A stretch of 64,000 bases of DNA, taken from NCBI RefSeq assembly GCF_017305915.1, contig NZ_JAFKJN010000016.1:248001-312000 (forward strand), read 5' to 3'. A program made the position numbers and the translations under genes. This document shows, in pieces, positions 43,007 to 52,580 of this stretch. The notes beneath the pieces are model-generated. The model worked only from the letters and a program-made list of their open reading frames with translations, was not told the origin of the DNA and searched no databases. Within the stretch, counting starts at the first letter, position 1, and every line of letters begins with the position of its first letter. The stretch is from Reyranella sp. GTDB lineage: Bacteria > Pseudomonadota > Alphaproteobacteria > Reyranellales > Reyranellaceae.

Positions 43007-45267
43007 GCGCTGCGTCGCAGCGCTTTCCAGATCTTCTCCGGCGTCGCCGGCATGTCGAGGTGCTTCACGCCCGCCGGCTCGAGCGCGTCGAGCAGCGCCG
43101 CCATCACGGTCTGCGGTGCGGCGATGCAGCCGGCCTGGCCCGAGCCCTTGACGCCGAGCGGATTGGCGTCGGTCGGCCGCTCGACCAGCGCAATGTCGAA
43201 GGCCGGCAGGTCATCGGCGCGCGGCAAGGCGTAGTCGGTGAGCGAGCCGCTCAGGAGCTGGCCCGACTCCGGGTCGTAGACGGTGTGCTCCAGCAGCGCC
43301 TGGCCGATGCCCTGCGCCACGCCGCCCTGCACCTGGCCTTCGGTCAGCATCGGGTTGATCAGCCGCCCGTAGTCGTCGATCGCGGTATAGCGCACCAGGG
43401 TCGCCGCGCCGGTCTCGGGATCGACCTCGATCTCGGCGACATGGCAGCCGCTGGGGAAGGTGAAGACGTCGGTCATGTTCATCACGTGCTCGCCCAGCGC
43501 CGCACCGCTTTCGCGCGCGATGCTGAGCAGCTCGATACGCCGCTCGCTGCCGCGCACGCTGAAGGCGCCGGCGTCGAGCACCAGCTCGGCTTCGCTCGCC
43601 TGCAGGAGACGGGCCGCGGTCGTGCGCGCCCGGGCGAGCGTGGCGTCCATCGCCTTGACCACGGCCGCGCCGCCCATGTGCATCGAGCGCGCACCGCCAT
43701 GGCCCGCACCGCTCTTCACCTTCAGCGTGTCGGCCTGCACGTAGCGGATCGTCTCGATCGGCAGGCCGAGCCGCTCGGCGGCGATCTGGGCGAAGGCGGT
43801 CTCGTGGCCCTGCCCGTTCGATTCGGTGCCGACCGCGACGGTCACGCGGCCGTCGGTCTCGAAGCGCACCTCGGCGCCCTCGTTGGGCGCGCCGCGCGAG
43901 GTCTCGAGGAAGCAGGCGATGCCGAGCCCCAGCAGTTTGCCGCGCGCCTTGGCCTCGGTACGGCGGGCGACGAAGCCCGCGACGTCGGCCTGCGCGACGG
44001 CCCGGTCGAGATTGTCGACGAAGCCGCCCGAATCGATCGTCAGGCCCATCGCCGTCTTGTGCGGGAACGACGCGATCAGGTTCTTGCGCCGCAGCTCTGC
44101 CGGATCGAAGCCCAGCGTGCGCGCGGCGGCCTCGATGCAGCGCTCGGTAATGTAGTTGGCCTCGGGCTTGCCGGCGCCGCGATAGGCGTCGACCGGCACG
44201 GTATTGGTGAAGGCGCCGCGCACGTCGACCGCGATCGCCGGGATGTCGTAGACGCCGCCATGCGCCGTCGAGGCCGCGACCGCCGCCGCCCCCGGCCCGT
44301 TGCCCGAGAGATAGGCGCCGTGATTGGCCACCATCTCGATGTCGAGCGCGAGGAAGCGGCCGTCCGCGGCGAGGCCGAGCCGCGCTGTGGCGAAGATGTC
44401 CCGGCCCTGCGCGCTGGCGACGAAGTCCTCGGTGCGGTCGGCCTCCCAGCGCACCGGCTGGCCGAGCCGGCGAGCCGCCCACAGCAGCAGGATCCATTCG
44501 GGATAGAGGAAGTTCTTGGTGCCGAAGCCGCCGCCGACATCGGGCGCATGCAGGTGGAAGCGGTCGGGCGGCAGCTTGAACACGAACTCGGCGAGCTGGC
44601 GGCGGATGCCGTGCAGGCCCTGCCCCGTCAGCTCGAGGTCGAAGCTGTCGGTCGCGGAGTCATAGCGCGCAATGCCGGCGCGCGTCTCGACCGGCGCCAC
44701 GACGACGCGATTGTTCATCACCTCGATCTCGACGATGTGCGCGGCCTGCTTCATCGCTGCCGCAGCGGCGGCGGCATCGCCCTTCTGGATGTGAAAGGCG
44801 GTGTTGTGCGGCGCCTGCGGCCAGAGTTGCGGGGCGCCATCGACCAGCGCGGCGCGGCCATCGACGACGGCCGGCAGCGCCTCGTACTCGACCTCGACTA
44901 GCTCGGCGGCCTCGCGCGCGATCTCGGTCGAGTCAGCGACGACGAAGGCCACCGGATCGCCGACATGGCGCACGCGCTCGACCGCCAGGGCAAAGCGCGG
45001 CGGCACGATCAGCGGCGACACCGCGGCCATGCAGGGCATCGGACCGAGGCCTGCGAGATCGGCCGACGTGAACACGCCGCGCACGCCGTCGAGGCCTGTC
45101 GCCGCGGTCGTGTCGAGCCGCTTGATCAGCGCATGGGCGTGCGGCGAGCGCAGGACGTGGCCCCACAGCGCCCCGAGACAGGCGATGTCGGCGAGGTAGC
45201 GGCCGCGGCCGGTCAGGAAGCGGAAGTCCTCGAGGCGCCGGACGGATCGGCCGATATACGGGCTCAT
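43003..45267 (-). CDS. CoxL-like (form II) molybdopterin-binding hydroxylase large subunit
   Basis: The 754-residue large subunit of the xanthine oxidase family has the N-terminal a/b hammerhead (SVRRLEDFRFLTGRGRYLAD) and the Moco-contact APDVGGGFGTKNF. The active-site loop AYRGAGKPE (361-369) marks form II rather than true CO dehydrogenase (AYxCSFR). Where the family has the catalytic Glu in GVGEAG, this protein has GSGQAGC with Gln711. Small (FeS) and medium (FAD) subunit genes are not adjacent. It may be an atypical or inactive hydroxylase, or may borrow partners from elsewhere. Confidence 0.92.
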   Translation of the reverse strand: MSPYIGRSVRRLEDFRFLTGRGRYLADIACLGALWGHVLRSPHAHALIKRLDTTAATGLDGVRGVFTSADLAGLGPMPCMAAVSPLIVPPRFALAVERVRHVGDPVAFVVADSTEIAREAAELVEVEYEALPAVVDGRAALVDGAPQLWPQAPHNTAFHIQKGDAAAAAAAMKQAAHIVEIEVMNNRVVVAPVETRAGIARYDSATDSFDLELTGQGLHGIRRQLAEFVFKLPPDRFHLHAPDVGGGFGTKNFLYPEWILLLWAARRLGQPVRWEADRTEDFVASAQGRDIFATARLGLAADGRFLALDIEMVANHGAYLSGNGPGAAAVAASTAHGGVYDIPAIAVDVRGAFTNTVPVDAYRGAGKPEANYITERCIEAAARTLGFDPAELRRKNLIASFPHKTAMGLTIDSGGFVDNLDRAVAQADVAGFVARRTEAKARGKLLGLGIACFLETSRGAPNEGAEVRFETDGRVTVAVGTESNGQGHETAFAQIAAERLGLPIETIRYVQADTLKVKSGAGHGGARSMHMGGAAVVKAMDATLARARTTAARLLQASEAELVLDAGAFSVRGSERRIELLSIARESGAALGEHVMNMTDVFTFPSGCHVAEIEVDPETGAATLVRYTAIDDYGRLINPMLTEGQVQGGVAQGIGQALLEHTVYDPESGQLLSGSLTDYALPRADDLPAFDIALVERPTDANPLGVKGSGQAGCIAAPQTVMAALLDALEPAGVKHLDMPATPEKIWKALRRSA

Positions 45268-45311
45268 GCGCCGTATCTTGCGCACCCGCGCAGCCGTGTC
45301 ACGCTCCCAGC

Positions 45312-46715
45312 CTAGGGAATCTCGTAGACCGCGACGTCGCCCGCCACGCCGCGCACCGCGCGTTGCTCGGCCGTCGGGTTCAGGCCGCCGGCACGCAGGA
45401 TCGCAGCGGCCTCGGGATGCTTCACGACCGGCGCCGTCGTCAGGATCGAGCGCGCGTCGGCCAGGCCCTGGACGCGCGATGCGATGTTCACGGTCTGGCC
45501 GAAATAGTCCTGGCGCTCGTTCAGGTTCACGGCGAGGCACGGGCCTTCATGGAGGCCGATCTTGAGCAGCAGGTCGCCGGTGTTGGCGCGGCGGTTGAGG
45601 TCGTCCATCGCCTCGCGCATCTTGAGCGCCGCGGAGAGGCCGCGGTCGGGCGTGGGGAACGTCGCCATGACCGCATCGCCGATGGTCTTGACCACCGCGC
45701 CGCCTTCGTCGGCCACGATCTCGTTCAGCACCTTGAAATGCGTCTGCACCAGGTCGAACGCCACGAGGTCGCCGACCCGTTCGTAGAGGTCGGTCGAGCC
45801 CTTGAGGTCGGTGAACAGGAAGGTGAGGCTGGTGATCTTGAGCCGCTGGTCGATCTCGAGCGTGTCGGTGCGGTAGAGGTCGCGGAACGTCTGGTTGGTG
45901 AGCAGGCGCTTGGCGGTCAGGAACGGCCGGCGCCGCCCCATCAGGTCGTGCATCTCGTGTCCGGAGATCCAGAGGCCGGGCAGCACGCGCTCGCGCGAGC
46001 GGTTGTCGAGGGTGATGCGCAGGGGGCCGGGCGGCAGCTCGGTCGTCTCGGTCGGCGCCTTGACCTTGCTGTAGGCGATCGAGGTCGTACGGCGCTCGGC
46101 CGTCGGCTCGCCCTTCACCTGGAAGAAATGCGCGGCATGCGTCATCGGATCGAACAGGACGATCTCGCCGGGGGGAAGCTGCAGCGACACCTGCGCCTTC
46201 TCGCCCGCCGGCAGCTCGATGGCGTCGAGCATGATCCTGTCCATGCGCTGCAGGTAATCGTCCGGCAGGTCGACGCCGGAGCCGAAGAAGAGCTGGCGGA
46301 GATACTCGTGGAACGACAGCTCATCGGGTGAATGCGCCGCGATGTGCCGCACGCGCGGCGAGACGGTGAAGGTGACCTCGACGGTCTCGTCCAGCGTGGG
46401 CTCGTAGCCGGCGTTGCAGAAGGCGCAGTACTCCTGGTTGCGCACGCTCTTCAGCGACGCGCCGGCATCGAGCACGCCGCTGCAGCTCGGACAAAGAACG
46501 TTCCATGACAGCTCGAACAGGCCGAGCCGCGCGGCATGGAGGAAGGCGCTGATGACCCTTTGCTCACTGAGGCCATGGCGGGCCGCGAAGGCCAGGACGT
46601 TGATGCGGCAGAGGTCGCGGTCCGGGGCCTCGCGCACCAGGCGCTCGATGGCGGCGACCGTATCGGCGTCGGCCGATTGCCGCAGGGTTGCGAACAGGGG
46701 GTCGGCTTCGCTCAT
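45312..46715 (-). CDS. Adenylate/guanylate cyclase with N-terminal zinc-ribbon regulatory region
   Basis: About 467 residues from ATG 46715 (an upstream GTG/ATG at 46751-46754 would add about 13). The N-terminal region has a four-cysteine ribbon (CPSC 75-78, CAFC 97-100) within a DUF5939-like domain. The C-terminal class III cyclase domain begins near 305 with FLFTDLKGSTDLYERVGD (metal Asp), continues VKTIGDAVMATF, and includes DYFGQTVNIASRVQ with the Asn-x-x-x-Arg transition-state pair. It appears cytosolic. A cyclic-nucleotide phosphodiesterase-like gene lies 0.8 kb away. Confidence 0.88.
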   Translation of the reverse strand: MSEADPLFATLRQSADADTVAAIERLVREAPDRDLCRINVLAFAARHGLSEQRVISAFLHAARLGLFELSWNVLCPSCSGVLDAGASLKSVRNQEYCAFCNAGYEPTLDETVEVTFTVSPRVRHIAAHSPDELSFHEYLRQLFFGSGVDLPDDYLQRMDRIMLDAIELPAGEKAQVSLQLPPGEIVLFDPMTHAAHFFQVKGEPTAERRTTSIAYSKVKAPTETTELPPGPLRITLDNRSRERVLPGLWISGHEMHDLMGRRRPFLTAKRLLTNQTFRDLYRTDTLEIDQRLKITSLTFLFTDLKGSTDLYERVGDLVAFDLVQTHFKVLNEIVADEGGAVVKTIGDAVMATFPTPDRGLSAALKMREAMDDLNRRANTGDLLLKIGLHEGPCLAVNLNERQDYFGQTVNIASRVQGLADARSILTTAPVVKHPEAAAILRAGGLNPTAEQRAVRGVAGDVAVYEIP

Positions 46716-46832
46716 GGTGTGAAGGTAGTGCGCGCGGGGCCGTTCGCCCATCACGATTTATTGCGATAGGCCGGCTTATTGCGAGGGGAAGGCAGAGGCC
46801 GATAAGCTGACAACAACTGACGGAGGAATGCC

Positions 46833-47558
46833 ATGATCGATCTGCATTACTGGCCGACGCCCAACGGCAAGAAGGTCACCATCCTGCTGGAAGAGCTCGG
46901 CATGCCCTACAAGATCATGCCGGTGAACATCGGCATGGGCGACCAGTTCACCGCCGAGTTCCTGGAGATGAATCCCAATCACCGCATGCCGGTGATGGTC
47001 GACCACGCGCCCAAGGACGGCGGCAAGCCGCTGGTCGTGTTCGAATCGGGCGCGATCATGATGTATCTCGCCGAGAAGGCCGGGAAGTTCTATCCGCAGG
47101 ACCTGCGGGCCAGGCACGAGGTCAACGAGTGGCTGATCTGGCAGATGGCCAATCAGGGGCCGAAGAGCGGCGAGTGCGGCCACTTCCGCCGCGTCGACAC
47201 CAAGGAGCACGGCGAGCAGGACTATGCGGTGCGCCGCTTCACCGACGAGGTGAACCGCCTGTACGGCGTGCTCAACAACCGGCTCTACAAGCACGAGTAT
47301 CTGGCGGGCGACCAGTACACGATCGCCGACATGATCTGCTACCCGTGGACCCTCAACTGGAAATTCCAGGGCCAGGACATCGAGGAGTTCAAGTACTTCA
47401 AGCGCTGGTTCGAGATGATGGGCGCGCGTCCGGCGGTGCAGAAAGGCATGGCGGCCGGCGCCGATCTCTCGGTCGACCGCGAGAAGCTGCCGCCCGAGGA
47501 GCAGGCCCGCATTCGCAAGATGCTCTACAACCAGCGCGCCCGTCCCGTGCCGGTCTAG
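46833..47558 (+). CDS. Glutathione S-transferase (Ure2p/YfcG-like)
   Basis: The 241-residue protein has an N-terminal thioredoxin-fold domain beginning IDLHYWPTPNGKKVTILLEELG, with Thr/Asn-Gly as in the Nu class (YfcG, YghU). The glutathione Glu-Ser pair is in VFESGAIMMYLAEK (about 71-84). The C-terminal helical domain has the N-capping box YTIADMICYPW. Nu-class members show disulfide-bond reductase activity. ACGGAGG precedes the ATG. Its stop overlaps the convergent phosphoesterase stop by 4 bp. Confidence 0.93.
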   Translation: MIDLHYWPTPNGKKVTILLEELGMPYKIMPVNIGMGDQFTAEFLEMNPNHRMPVMVDHAPKDGGKPLVVFESGAIMMYLAEKAGKFYPQDLRARHEVNEWLIWQMANQGPKSGECGHFRRVDTKEHGEQDYAVRRFTDEVNRLYGVLNNRLYKHEYLAGDQYTIADMICYPWTLNWKFQGQDIEEFKYFKRWFEMMGARPAVQKGMAAGADLSVDREKLPPEEQARIRKMLYNQRARPVPV

Positions 47559-48382
47559 ACTGGGCCGTAAGCCCCCGGAAAATTCTCTATGTTGAGCGTC
47601 TCGACACCCGGCACACGCACCAGCTCGCTCCGGTGCGTGCCGTCGGGGCGCAGCGTGTGCTCGACGTAGCCGACTTCCTTGAGGCCGTAGCGCGGCTGGC
47701 GGCGGTCGGGAATCACGTAGCCGGTCGAGGTGCCCCAGACGTGGCGCGTCGACCCCGACCAGCTCTCGCGATACTGATGCACGTGGCCGCACACCACGAG
47801 CGCCGGCACGACCGCGCCGAACGCCGCGAGCAGCCGCTGACGCGGCTCGGGATGGACGAAGCGGCCGCCGATCTCCGTCTCATCAGGACTCTTGTCGAAC
47901 ATCGGCCGGTGCAGGAACAGCGCCAGGCTGCGCAGCCCGAGCCCCTCCATCGCGTGCGCAACCGCGCTCTCCTGTTCCGCCGCTTCGGGCAGATCGCTCC
48001 CCAGAAGCTGGGCGTTGATGCCCAGAATCCGCCAGCCCGGAATGTCGAACGACCACCAGTCGGGACCGAAATGCTTGAGGTAGCGCGCCCGCCGCACGGC
48101 ATCGATCGTGTGCTCGCCCGGCGATGGACCGTAGGGGCTGTCGCCGAGATCGTGGTTGCCCGGGATGAAGCGCACCGGCAGGCCAAGCGCATCGTGCAGC
48201 AGGCGCGCCGCCGCGAGGTCGCTCTCCTGCGAGGCGCCGTCGAGGGTGATGTCGCCGGTGTTCAGCACCAGGTCCGGCTTGGCGCTGCGCAGCGCCTCGC
48301 CGATGCGCACGAAATTGTCGACGAAGAAGGGCTTGGATTCGCTGAGGTGGGTGTCGGAAATCTGGGCGATCCGGAAGGTCAT
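47555..48382 (-). CDS. Metallophosphoesterase, 3',5'-cyclic nucleotide phosphodiesterase (CpdA-like)
   Basis: The 275-residue calcineurin-fold enzyme has all metal-site motifs: QISDTHL (8-14), NTGDITLDG (about 41-49), PGNHDLG (about 74-80), the LFLHRP His, and CGHVHQYRE (about 197-205). This is the order of class III cyclic-nucleotide phosphodiesterases. The nearby cyclase makes a cyclic-nucleotide role attractive, but specificity within the family varies. It follows the MFS gene on the same strand by 33 bp and may share its transcript. Confidence 0.9.
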   Translation of the reverse strand: MTFRIAQISDTHLSESKPFFVDNFVRIGEALRSAKPDLVLNTGDITLDGASQESDLAAARLLHDALGLPVRFIPGNHDLGDSPYGPSPGEHTIDAVRRARYLKHFGPDWWSFDIPGWRILGINAQLLGSDLPEAAEQESAVAHAMEGLGLRSLALFLHRPMFDKSPDETEIGGRFVHPEPRQRLLAAFGAVVPALVVCGHVHQYRESWSGSTRHVWGTSTGYVIPDRRQPRYGLKEVGYVEHTLRPDGTHRSELVRVPGVETLNIENFPGAYGPV

Positions 48383-48415
48383 GGGCCGAGCGTAGGGTTG
48401 CTGTGTTGCAGAACC

Positions 48416-49846
48416 CTAACGGAGCGATGACAGCGGCGGTGCGACATCTTCGAGCGATTTGCACTCCGCGGCGACGCCCAGCCGCAGCTCGACCAGCGCC
48501 GCGACCACCATCAGTGCGGCCCCGAGGAAGTAGCCATACACGATGTCGTGGCGGCCGCCGCCCTCGATCAGCACACCGAACAGCCAAGGTCCGCCGACGC
48601 CGCCCAGCAGGGTGCCGAAGGCATAGAACAGCGCGATGGTCAGCGCGCGAATCTCCAACGGGAAGCATTCGCCGACCGTGAGGTAGGCGGCACTCGCCGC
48701 CGCCGAGGCGAAGAAGAAGACGACGGTCCACAGAGCCGTCTGCGTCGTGGCCGTCAACAGCTCCATCTGGAAGAGCTGGCCGGTGACGGCGAGCATCGCA
48801 CCCGCCAAGCTGTAGGTGATGGCGATCATCGGCTTGCGGCCCAAGCTGTCGAACAGCGGGCCGAGCAGCACTGGCCCGAGGAAGTTGCCCAAAGCGAAGG
48901 GCAGGATGTAGAGGCCGACCTTGTCGGCTTCGATGCCGTAGAAGATGGTCAGCACCAGCGCGTAGGTGAAGAAGATCGCGTTGTAGATGAACGCCTGCGA
49001 GGCCATCAGCACCAGGCCGAGCGCGGTGCGGTCGGGATAGTGCTTCAAGAGCGTGCGCGCGACCGAGGCCATTGTCAGCCGATGCGGCTCGCCGAGCGAC
49101 AGCTTGGGCTCGTAGGCCGGCAGCTCCTTGTGGCCGTCCTTCATGACGCGCGCCTCGATCTCCTCGACCACGCGGCGCGCCTCGCCTTCCTGGCCGTGGA
49201 TCATCAGCCAGCGCGGGCTCTCCGGCAGGAAGCGGCGCAGGTAGAGGATGAACAGGCCGAGGATGGCGCCGCTGCCGAAGGCAATGCGCCAGCCCCAGTC
49301 GGGTCCGAACAGGTTGGGATCGAGCAATGGCACCGAGACCAGCGCGCCGACCGCGGCGCCGACCCAGAAGCTGCCGTTGATCGCGAGGTCGGTGCGGCCG
49401 CGCAGCCGCGCCGGGATCAGCTCCTGGATCGCCGAGTTGATCGCCGAATATTCGCCGCCGATGCCCGCGCCGGTGAGGAAGCGGAAGAACAGGAAGCTCT
49501 CGAAGTCCCACGACAGCGCCGTCGCCGCGGTGGCGATCAGGTAGACGCCGAGCGTGACGTTGAACAGCTTCTTGCGGCCCAGCCGATCGGTGAGGTGGCC
49601 GAAGAACAGCGCGCCCAGAACCGCACCGATCAGATAGGCGCTGCCGGTCAGGCCGACCTGCTCGGCGGTGAGATGGAGCCGTGGGCTGGTCTGCAGAGCC
49701 GCTGCGACGGAGCCCGCGAGGGTGACCTCGAGCCCGTCGAGGATCCAGGTGATGCCGAGCGCCGCCACGACCAGCCGGTGGAATCCGCTCCACGGCAGCC
49801 GGTCGAGCCGGGCCGGGACGTCTGTCAGGGTGCTGCCGGGGGCCAT
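48416..49846 (-). CDS. MFS transporter (sugar/aromatic-acid porter type)
   Basis: About 476 residues, 12 membrane segments. The loop 2-3 motif GHLTDRLGRKK is repeated in the second half as DSLGRKP, with RFLTGAGIGGEYSAINSAIQE in TM5 and PESPRWL at the end of the first half, typical of the sugar porter/AAHS groups. ATG 49846 was used, with a GTG at 49867 as alternative. The substrate is unknown. It is divergent from the second MFS gene at 49952, and the phosphoesterase gene follows on the same strand. Confidence 0.9.
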   Translation of the reverse strand: MAPGSTLTDVPARLDRLPWSGFHRLVVAALGITWILDGLEVTLAGSVAAALQTSPRLHLTAEQVGLTGSAYLIGAVLGALFFGHLTDRLGRKKLFNVTLGVYLIATAATALSWDFESFLFFRFLTGAGIGGEYSAINSAIQELIPARLRGRTDLAINGSFWVGAAVGALVSVPLLDPNLFGPDWGWRIAFGSGAILGLFILYLRRFLPESPRWLMIHGQEGEARRVVEEIEARVMKDGHKELPAYEPKLSLGEPHRLTMASVARTLLKHYPDRTALGLVLMASQAFIYNAIFFTYALVLTIFYGIEADKVGLYILPFALGNFLGPVLLGPLFDSLGRKPMIAITYSLAGAMLAVTGQLFQMELLTATTQTALWTVVFFFASAAASAAYLTVGECFPLEIRALTIALFYAFGTLLGGVGGPWLFGVLIEGGGRHDIVYGYFLGAALMVVAALVELRLGVAAECKSLEDVAPPLSSLR

Positions 49847-49951
49847 CGGGTCGGGAAACAACGCCACACGGTGTGAGGCGTTGCCGCTGCACGGCAGGTT
49901 TGCGCACGGATGGTGGTCGCTGGCGGCCCTGCCCCTTATAAGTGGGGCGCC

Positions 49952-51226
49952 ATGACCGATAACACGATGGCGGACCCTGCCGCTCCCAGGGCCGCTCCAA
50001 TGGCCGCGTCAGCGTCCGCTCCGTCTACCGCTTCCGCCAACAGCACGACCTTCGCGATCATCCTGTCGCTCAGCTTCTGCCACCTGCTGAACGACATGAT
50101 GCAGTCGCTGGTGCCGGCGCTGTATCCGATCCTCAAGGAGAACTACGCGCTCTCCTTCAGCCAGATCGGCCTGATCACCTTGGCCTTCCAGTTCACCGCG
50201 TCGATGCTGCAGCCGGTCGTCGGCATGTACACCGACAGGAAGCCCCAGCCCTATTCGCTGATGGTCGGCATGGGCTTCACGCTCGTCGGCCTGCTGATGA
50301 TGTCGCACGCCCACAGCTATCCGGTGATCCTGATCTCCGCGGCGCTGATCGGCATGGGCTCCTCGGTCTTCCATCCTGAAGCCTCGCGCGTGGCGCGCAT
50401 GGCGGCGGGCGGCCGCTATGGCCTGGCACAATCGCTGTTCCAGGTCGGCGGCAATCTCGGCTCGGCCGCGGGTCCGCTGCTGGCAGCGTTCATCGTCGTG
50501 CCGCGCGGCCAGGAGAGCCTGCTCTATTTCTCCGGCGCGGCGCTGATCGCCATGATCGTGCTGTTCCAGGTCGGCAACTGGTACCGGGCGCGGCGCACCG
50601 CGACCCGGCCGGTAGCGAAGAAGGGAACGGCCGCTGCCGGCGGCCACGGCCTGTCGAAGCCCCGCGTGCTGTTCGCCGTCGCGATCCTGATCCTGCTGCT
50701 GTTCTCCAAGAACGTCTATCAGGCGAGCCTCGGCTCCTACTACACCTTCTACCTGATCGAGAAGTTCGGCCTGTCGGTGCAAGTCGCGCAGTTCTACCTG
50801 TTCGCCTTCCTGATCGGCATCGTGGTCGGCACGCTGCTCGGCGGCTGGGTCGGCGACCGGGTGGGCCGCATCCCGGTGATGTGGTTCTCGATCCTGGGCG
50901 CCCTGCCGTTCGCGCTGATGCTGCCGCACGCCAACCTGTTCTGGACCGCCGTCCTGGCAGTGACGGTGGCGATGATCATGGCCTCGGCCTTCCCGGCGAT
51001 CCTGGTCTATGCCCAAGAGCTGCTGCCCGGCCGGGTCGGGCTGGTGGCCGGCATGTTCTTCGGCTTCTCCTTCGGCCTGGGCGGCCTCGGCGCCGCGGCG
51101 CTGGGCAAGCTCGCCGACTGGACCAGCATCGAGACGGTCTATCAGGTGACGCCGTTCCTGCTATGCTTGGGCCTGCTCACCGCCTTCCTGCCGAAGCATC
51201 CCGGGAGGCCGATGCACCTGCTCTAA
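49952..51226 (+). CDS. MFS transporter, fosmidomycin-resistance (Fsr)-like
   Basis: About 424 residues, 12 membrane segments with a low-complexity Ala/Ser N-terminus. It carries Fsr-group motifs such as LSFCHLLNDMMQSLVPALYPILKE, ALIGMGSSVFHPEASRVARMA and LFSKNVYQASLGSYYTFYL. The group exports fosmidomycin and other small molecules, so efflux is likely but the substrate is inferred only by family. A VOC gene follows after 11 bp with its own ACGGAGG, and a GST overlaps that. The three could form a detoxification operon. Confidence 0.92.
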   Translation: MTDNTMADPAAPRAAPMAASASAPSTASANSTTFAIILSLSFCHLLNDMMQSLVPALYPILKENYALSFSQIGLITLAFQFTASMLQPVVGMYTDRKPQPYSLMVGMGFTLVGLLMMSHAHSYPVILISAALIGMGSSVFHPEASRVARMAAGGRYGLAQSLFQVGGNLGSAAGPLLAAFIVVPRGQESLLYFSGAALIAMIVLFQVGNWYRARRTATRPVAKKGTAAAGGHGLSKPRVLFAVAILILLLFSKNVYQASLGSYYTFYLIEKFGLSVQVAQFYLFAFLIGIVVGTLLGGWVGDRVGRIPVMWFSILGALPFALMLPHANLFWTAVLAVTVAMIMASAFPAILVYAQELLPGRVGLVAGMFFGFSFGLGGLGAAALGKLADWTSIETVYQVTPFLLCLGLLTAFLPKHPGRPMHLL

Positions 51227-51237
51227 CGGAGGCCGTC

Positions 51238-51798
51238 ATGGACTCTCGCATCGACAAGGTCCGCCTGCTCGACACCAAGCCGGTCTCGCCCGGCCTGTTC
51301 GCGCACTTCGTCCTGCGCACCGCCAACCGCGAGCCGCTGAAGCAGTGGTACATGACGGTGCTGAACGCGCGGTGTGTATTCGAGAACGAGTACATCGCCT
51401 TCATCACCTACGACGACGAGCATCACCGCGTCGCCTTCGTGCAGATCCCGGGCCTGAAGAAGGCGCCGGACGACAGCTGGGGCCTCGCCCATGTCGCCTA
51501 CACTCTGGCCGATCTCGGCCAGTTGCTGTCGACCTATCGCCGCCTCAAGGCCGAGGGGATCGTGCCGGTGCGCACCATCAACCACGGCCCGACCGTGTCG
51601 ATGTACTACAAGGATCCCGACGGCAATCAGGTCGAGCTGCAGGTCGACGCCTTCGACAAGGCAGGTGCGGCCTCCTATTTCGACACCGAGCCGTTCCGGA
51701 AGAACCCGATCGGCGTGCTGTTCGACCCCGACAAGATGGCGGCCGACTACGAAGCCGGGGTGCCCGAGGCCAACCTGCTGCGCCGCCCGGCAGAGTGA
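51238..51798 (+). CDS. VOC-family protein (extradiol-dioxygenase-like)
   Basis: The 186-residue protein has a VOC domain from about 18 to 140: LFAHFVLRTANREPLKQWYM, then GLAHVAYTLADLGQLLSTYRRLKAEG and SMYYKDPDGNQVELQVDAF. His23, His87 and Glu135 fit the metal triad of ring-cleaving dioxygenases. A C-terminal tail (NPIGVLFDPDKMAADYEAG) is common to this subfamily. The ribosome site ACGGAGG is 5 bases before the ATG. Its stop overlaps the GTG start of the next GST gene. Confidence 0.9.
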   Translation: MDSRIDKVRLLDTKPVSPGLFAHFVLRTANREPLKQWYMTVLNARCVFENEYIAFITYDDEHHRVAFVQIPGLKKAPDDSWGLAHVAYTLADLGQLLSTYRRLKAEGIVPVRTINHGPTVSMYYKDPDGNQVELQVDAFDKAGAASYFDTEPFRKNPIGVLFDPDKMAADYEAGVPEANLLRRPAE

Positions 51799-52376
51799 CC
51801 CTCACCCTCTATCTCAGCCCCGGCTCGAGCTCGATGGCTGTGCACATCGCGCTGCACGAGGTCGGTGCGCCGTTCGAGATCAAGTCGCTCTCCTTCCACG
51901 AGAAGGAGCATCGGCAGCCGCCCTTCCTGGCGATCAACCCGGCCGGCAAGGTGCCGACCCTGCTGGTCGGCGGCACGCCGGTCACCGAGGTGGCCGGCTG
52001 CCTGCTCTATCTCGCCAAGCGCTTTCCCGAGGCCGGGCTGCTGCCGTCCGATCCGTTGGCCGAGGCACAGGCGGTGTCGTGGATGTCCTTCATCGCCTCG
52101 ACCCTCCACCCGGCGCGCCGGCTGGGCGAGGACCACGTCACCGAGGTCTGGACCTTGGCCGAGCGAAAACTCGGCGCGGGCGACTGGGCGCTCGGCCGCT
52201 ACTCGATCGCCGATATTCATCTGTTTCGTTTGTATTGGCGCATGGTCAATGCATCCCGGCCACGACCGCAGGGCCTGAAAAGGCTCGATTCCCTTTATGA
52301 GCGGATGATGGCGCGGCCCGCGGTGCAGCGCACAATCGAAATCGAAAGCGGCCTCGGCTACGAATTGCCGCCCTGA
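51795..52376 (+). CDS. Glutathione S-transferase (second)
   Basis: The 193-residue GST has N-domain TLTLYLSPGSSSMAVHIALHEVGA, with Ser at the glutathione-activating position (SPGSSS, as in beta-like classes). The cis-Pro is in AGKVPTLL, and the Glu of the glutathione site is in VTEVAGCLLYLAKRF. The C-domain N-cap YSIADIHLFRLY is present. Start GTG 51795 overlaps the VOC stop (GTGA), so translation is coupled. The VOC-GST pair suggests handling of reactive aromatic or epoxide intermediates. Confidence 0.9.
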   Translation: MTLTLYLSPGSSSMAVHIALHEVGAPFEIKSLSFHEKEHRQPPFLAINPAGKVPTLLVGGTPVTEVAGCLLYLAKRFPEAGLLPSDPLAEAQAVSWMSFIASTLHPARRLGEDHVTEVWTLAERKLGAGDWALGRYSIADIHLFRLYWRMVNASRPRPQGLKRLDSLYERMMARPAVQRTIEIESGLGYELPP

Positions 52377-52580
52377 ACGCCGCGCAACCAGAAGCCAGGC
52401 CGTGGCATTTCTGTGTTTGATGGGGTCATGACTTGTCGCCGGGAAATCCGCGGGCAAACATCGGCCACGGGGACGATACCCCGGGGGCCAGTCGCGGCCT
52501 GCGGCGTGTTGGCCAGCGGCCATCACATCTCGCAACCGCGATACGGGCATATCGTTCACTTGGCTGGATTCTCTCCGGGG

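Noticed and set aside
43003..45267. Aerobic CO dehydrogenase
   Set aside because: The active-site loop is AYRGAGK, not the AYxCSFR of true CO dehydrogenase, and no coxM/coxS genes are adjacent.
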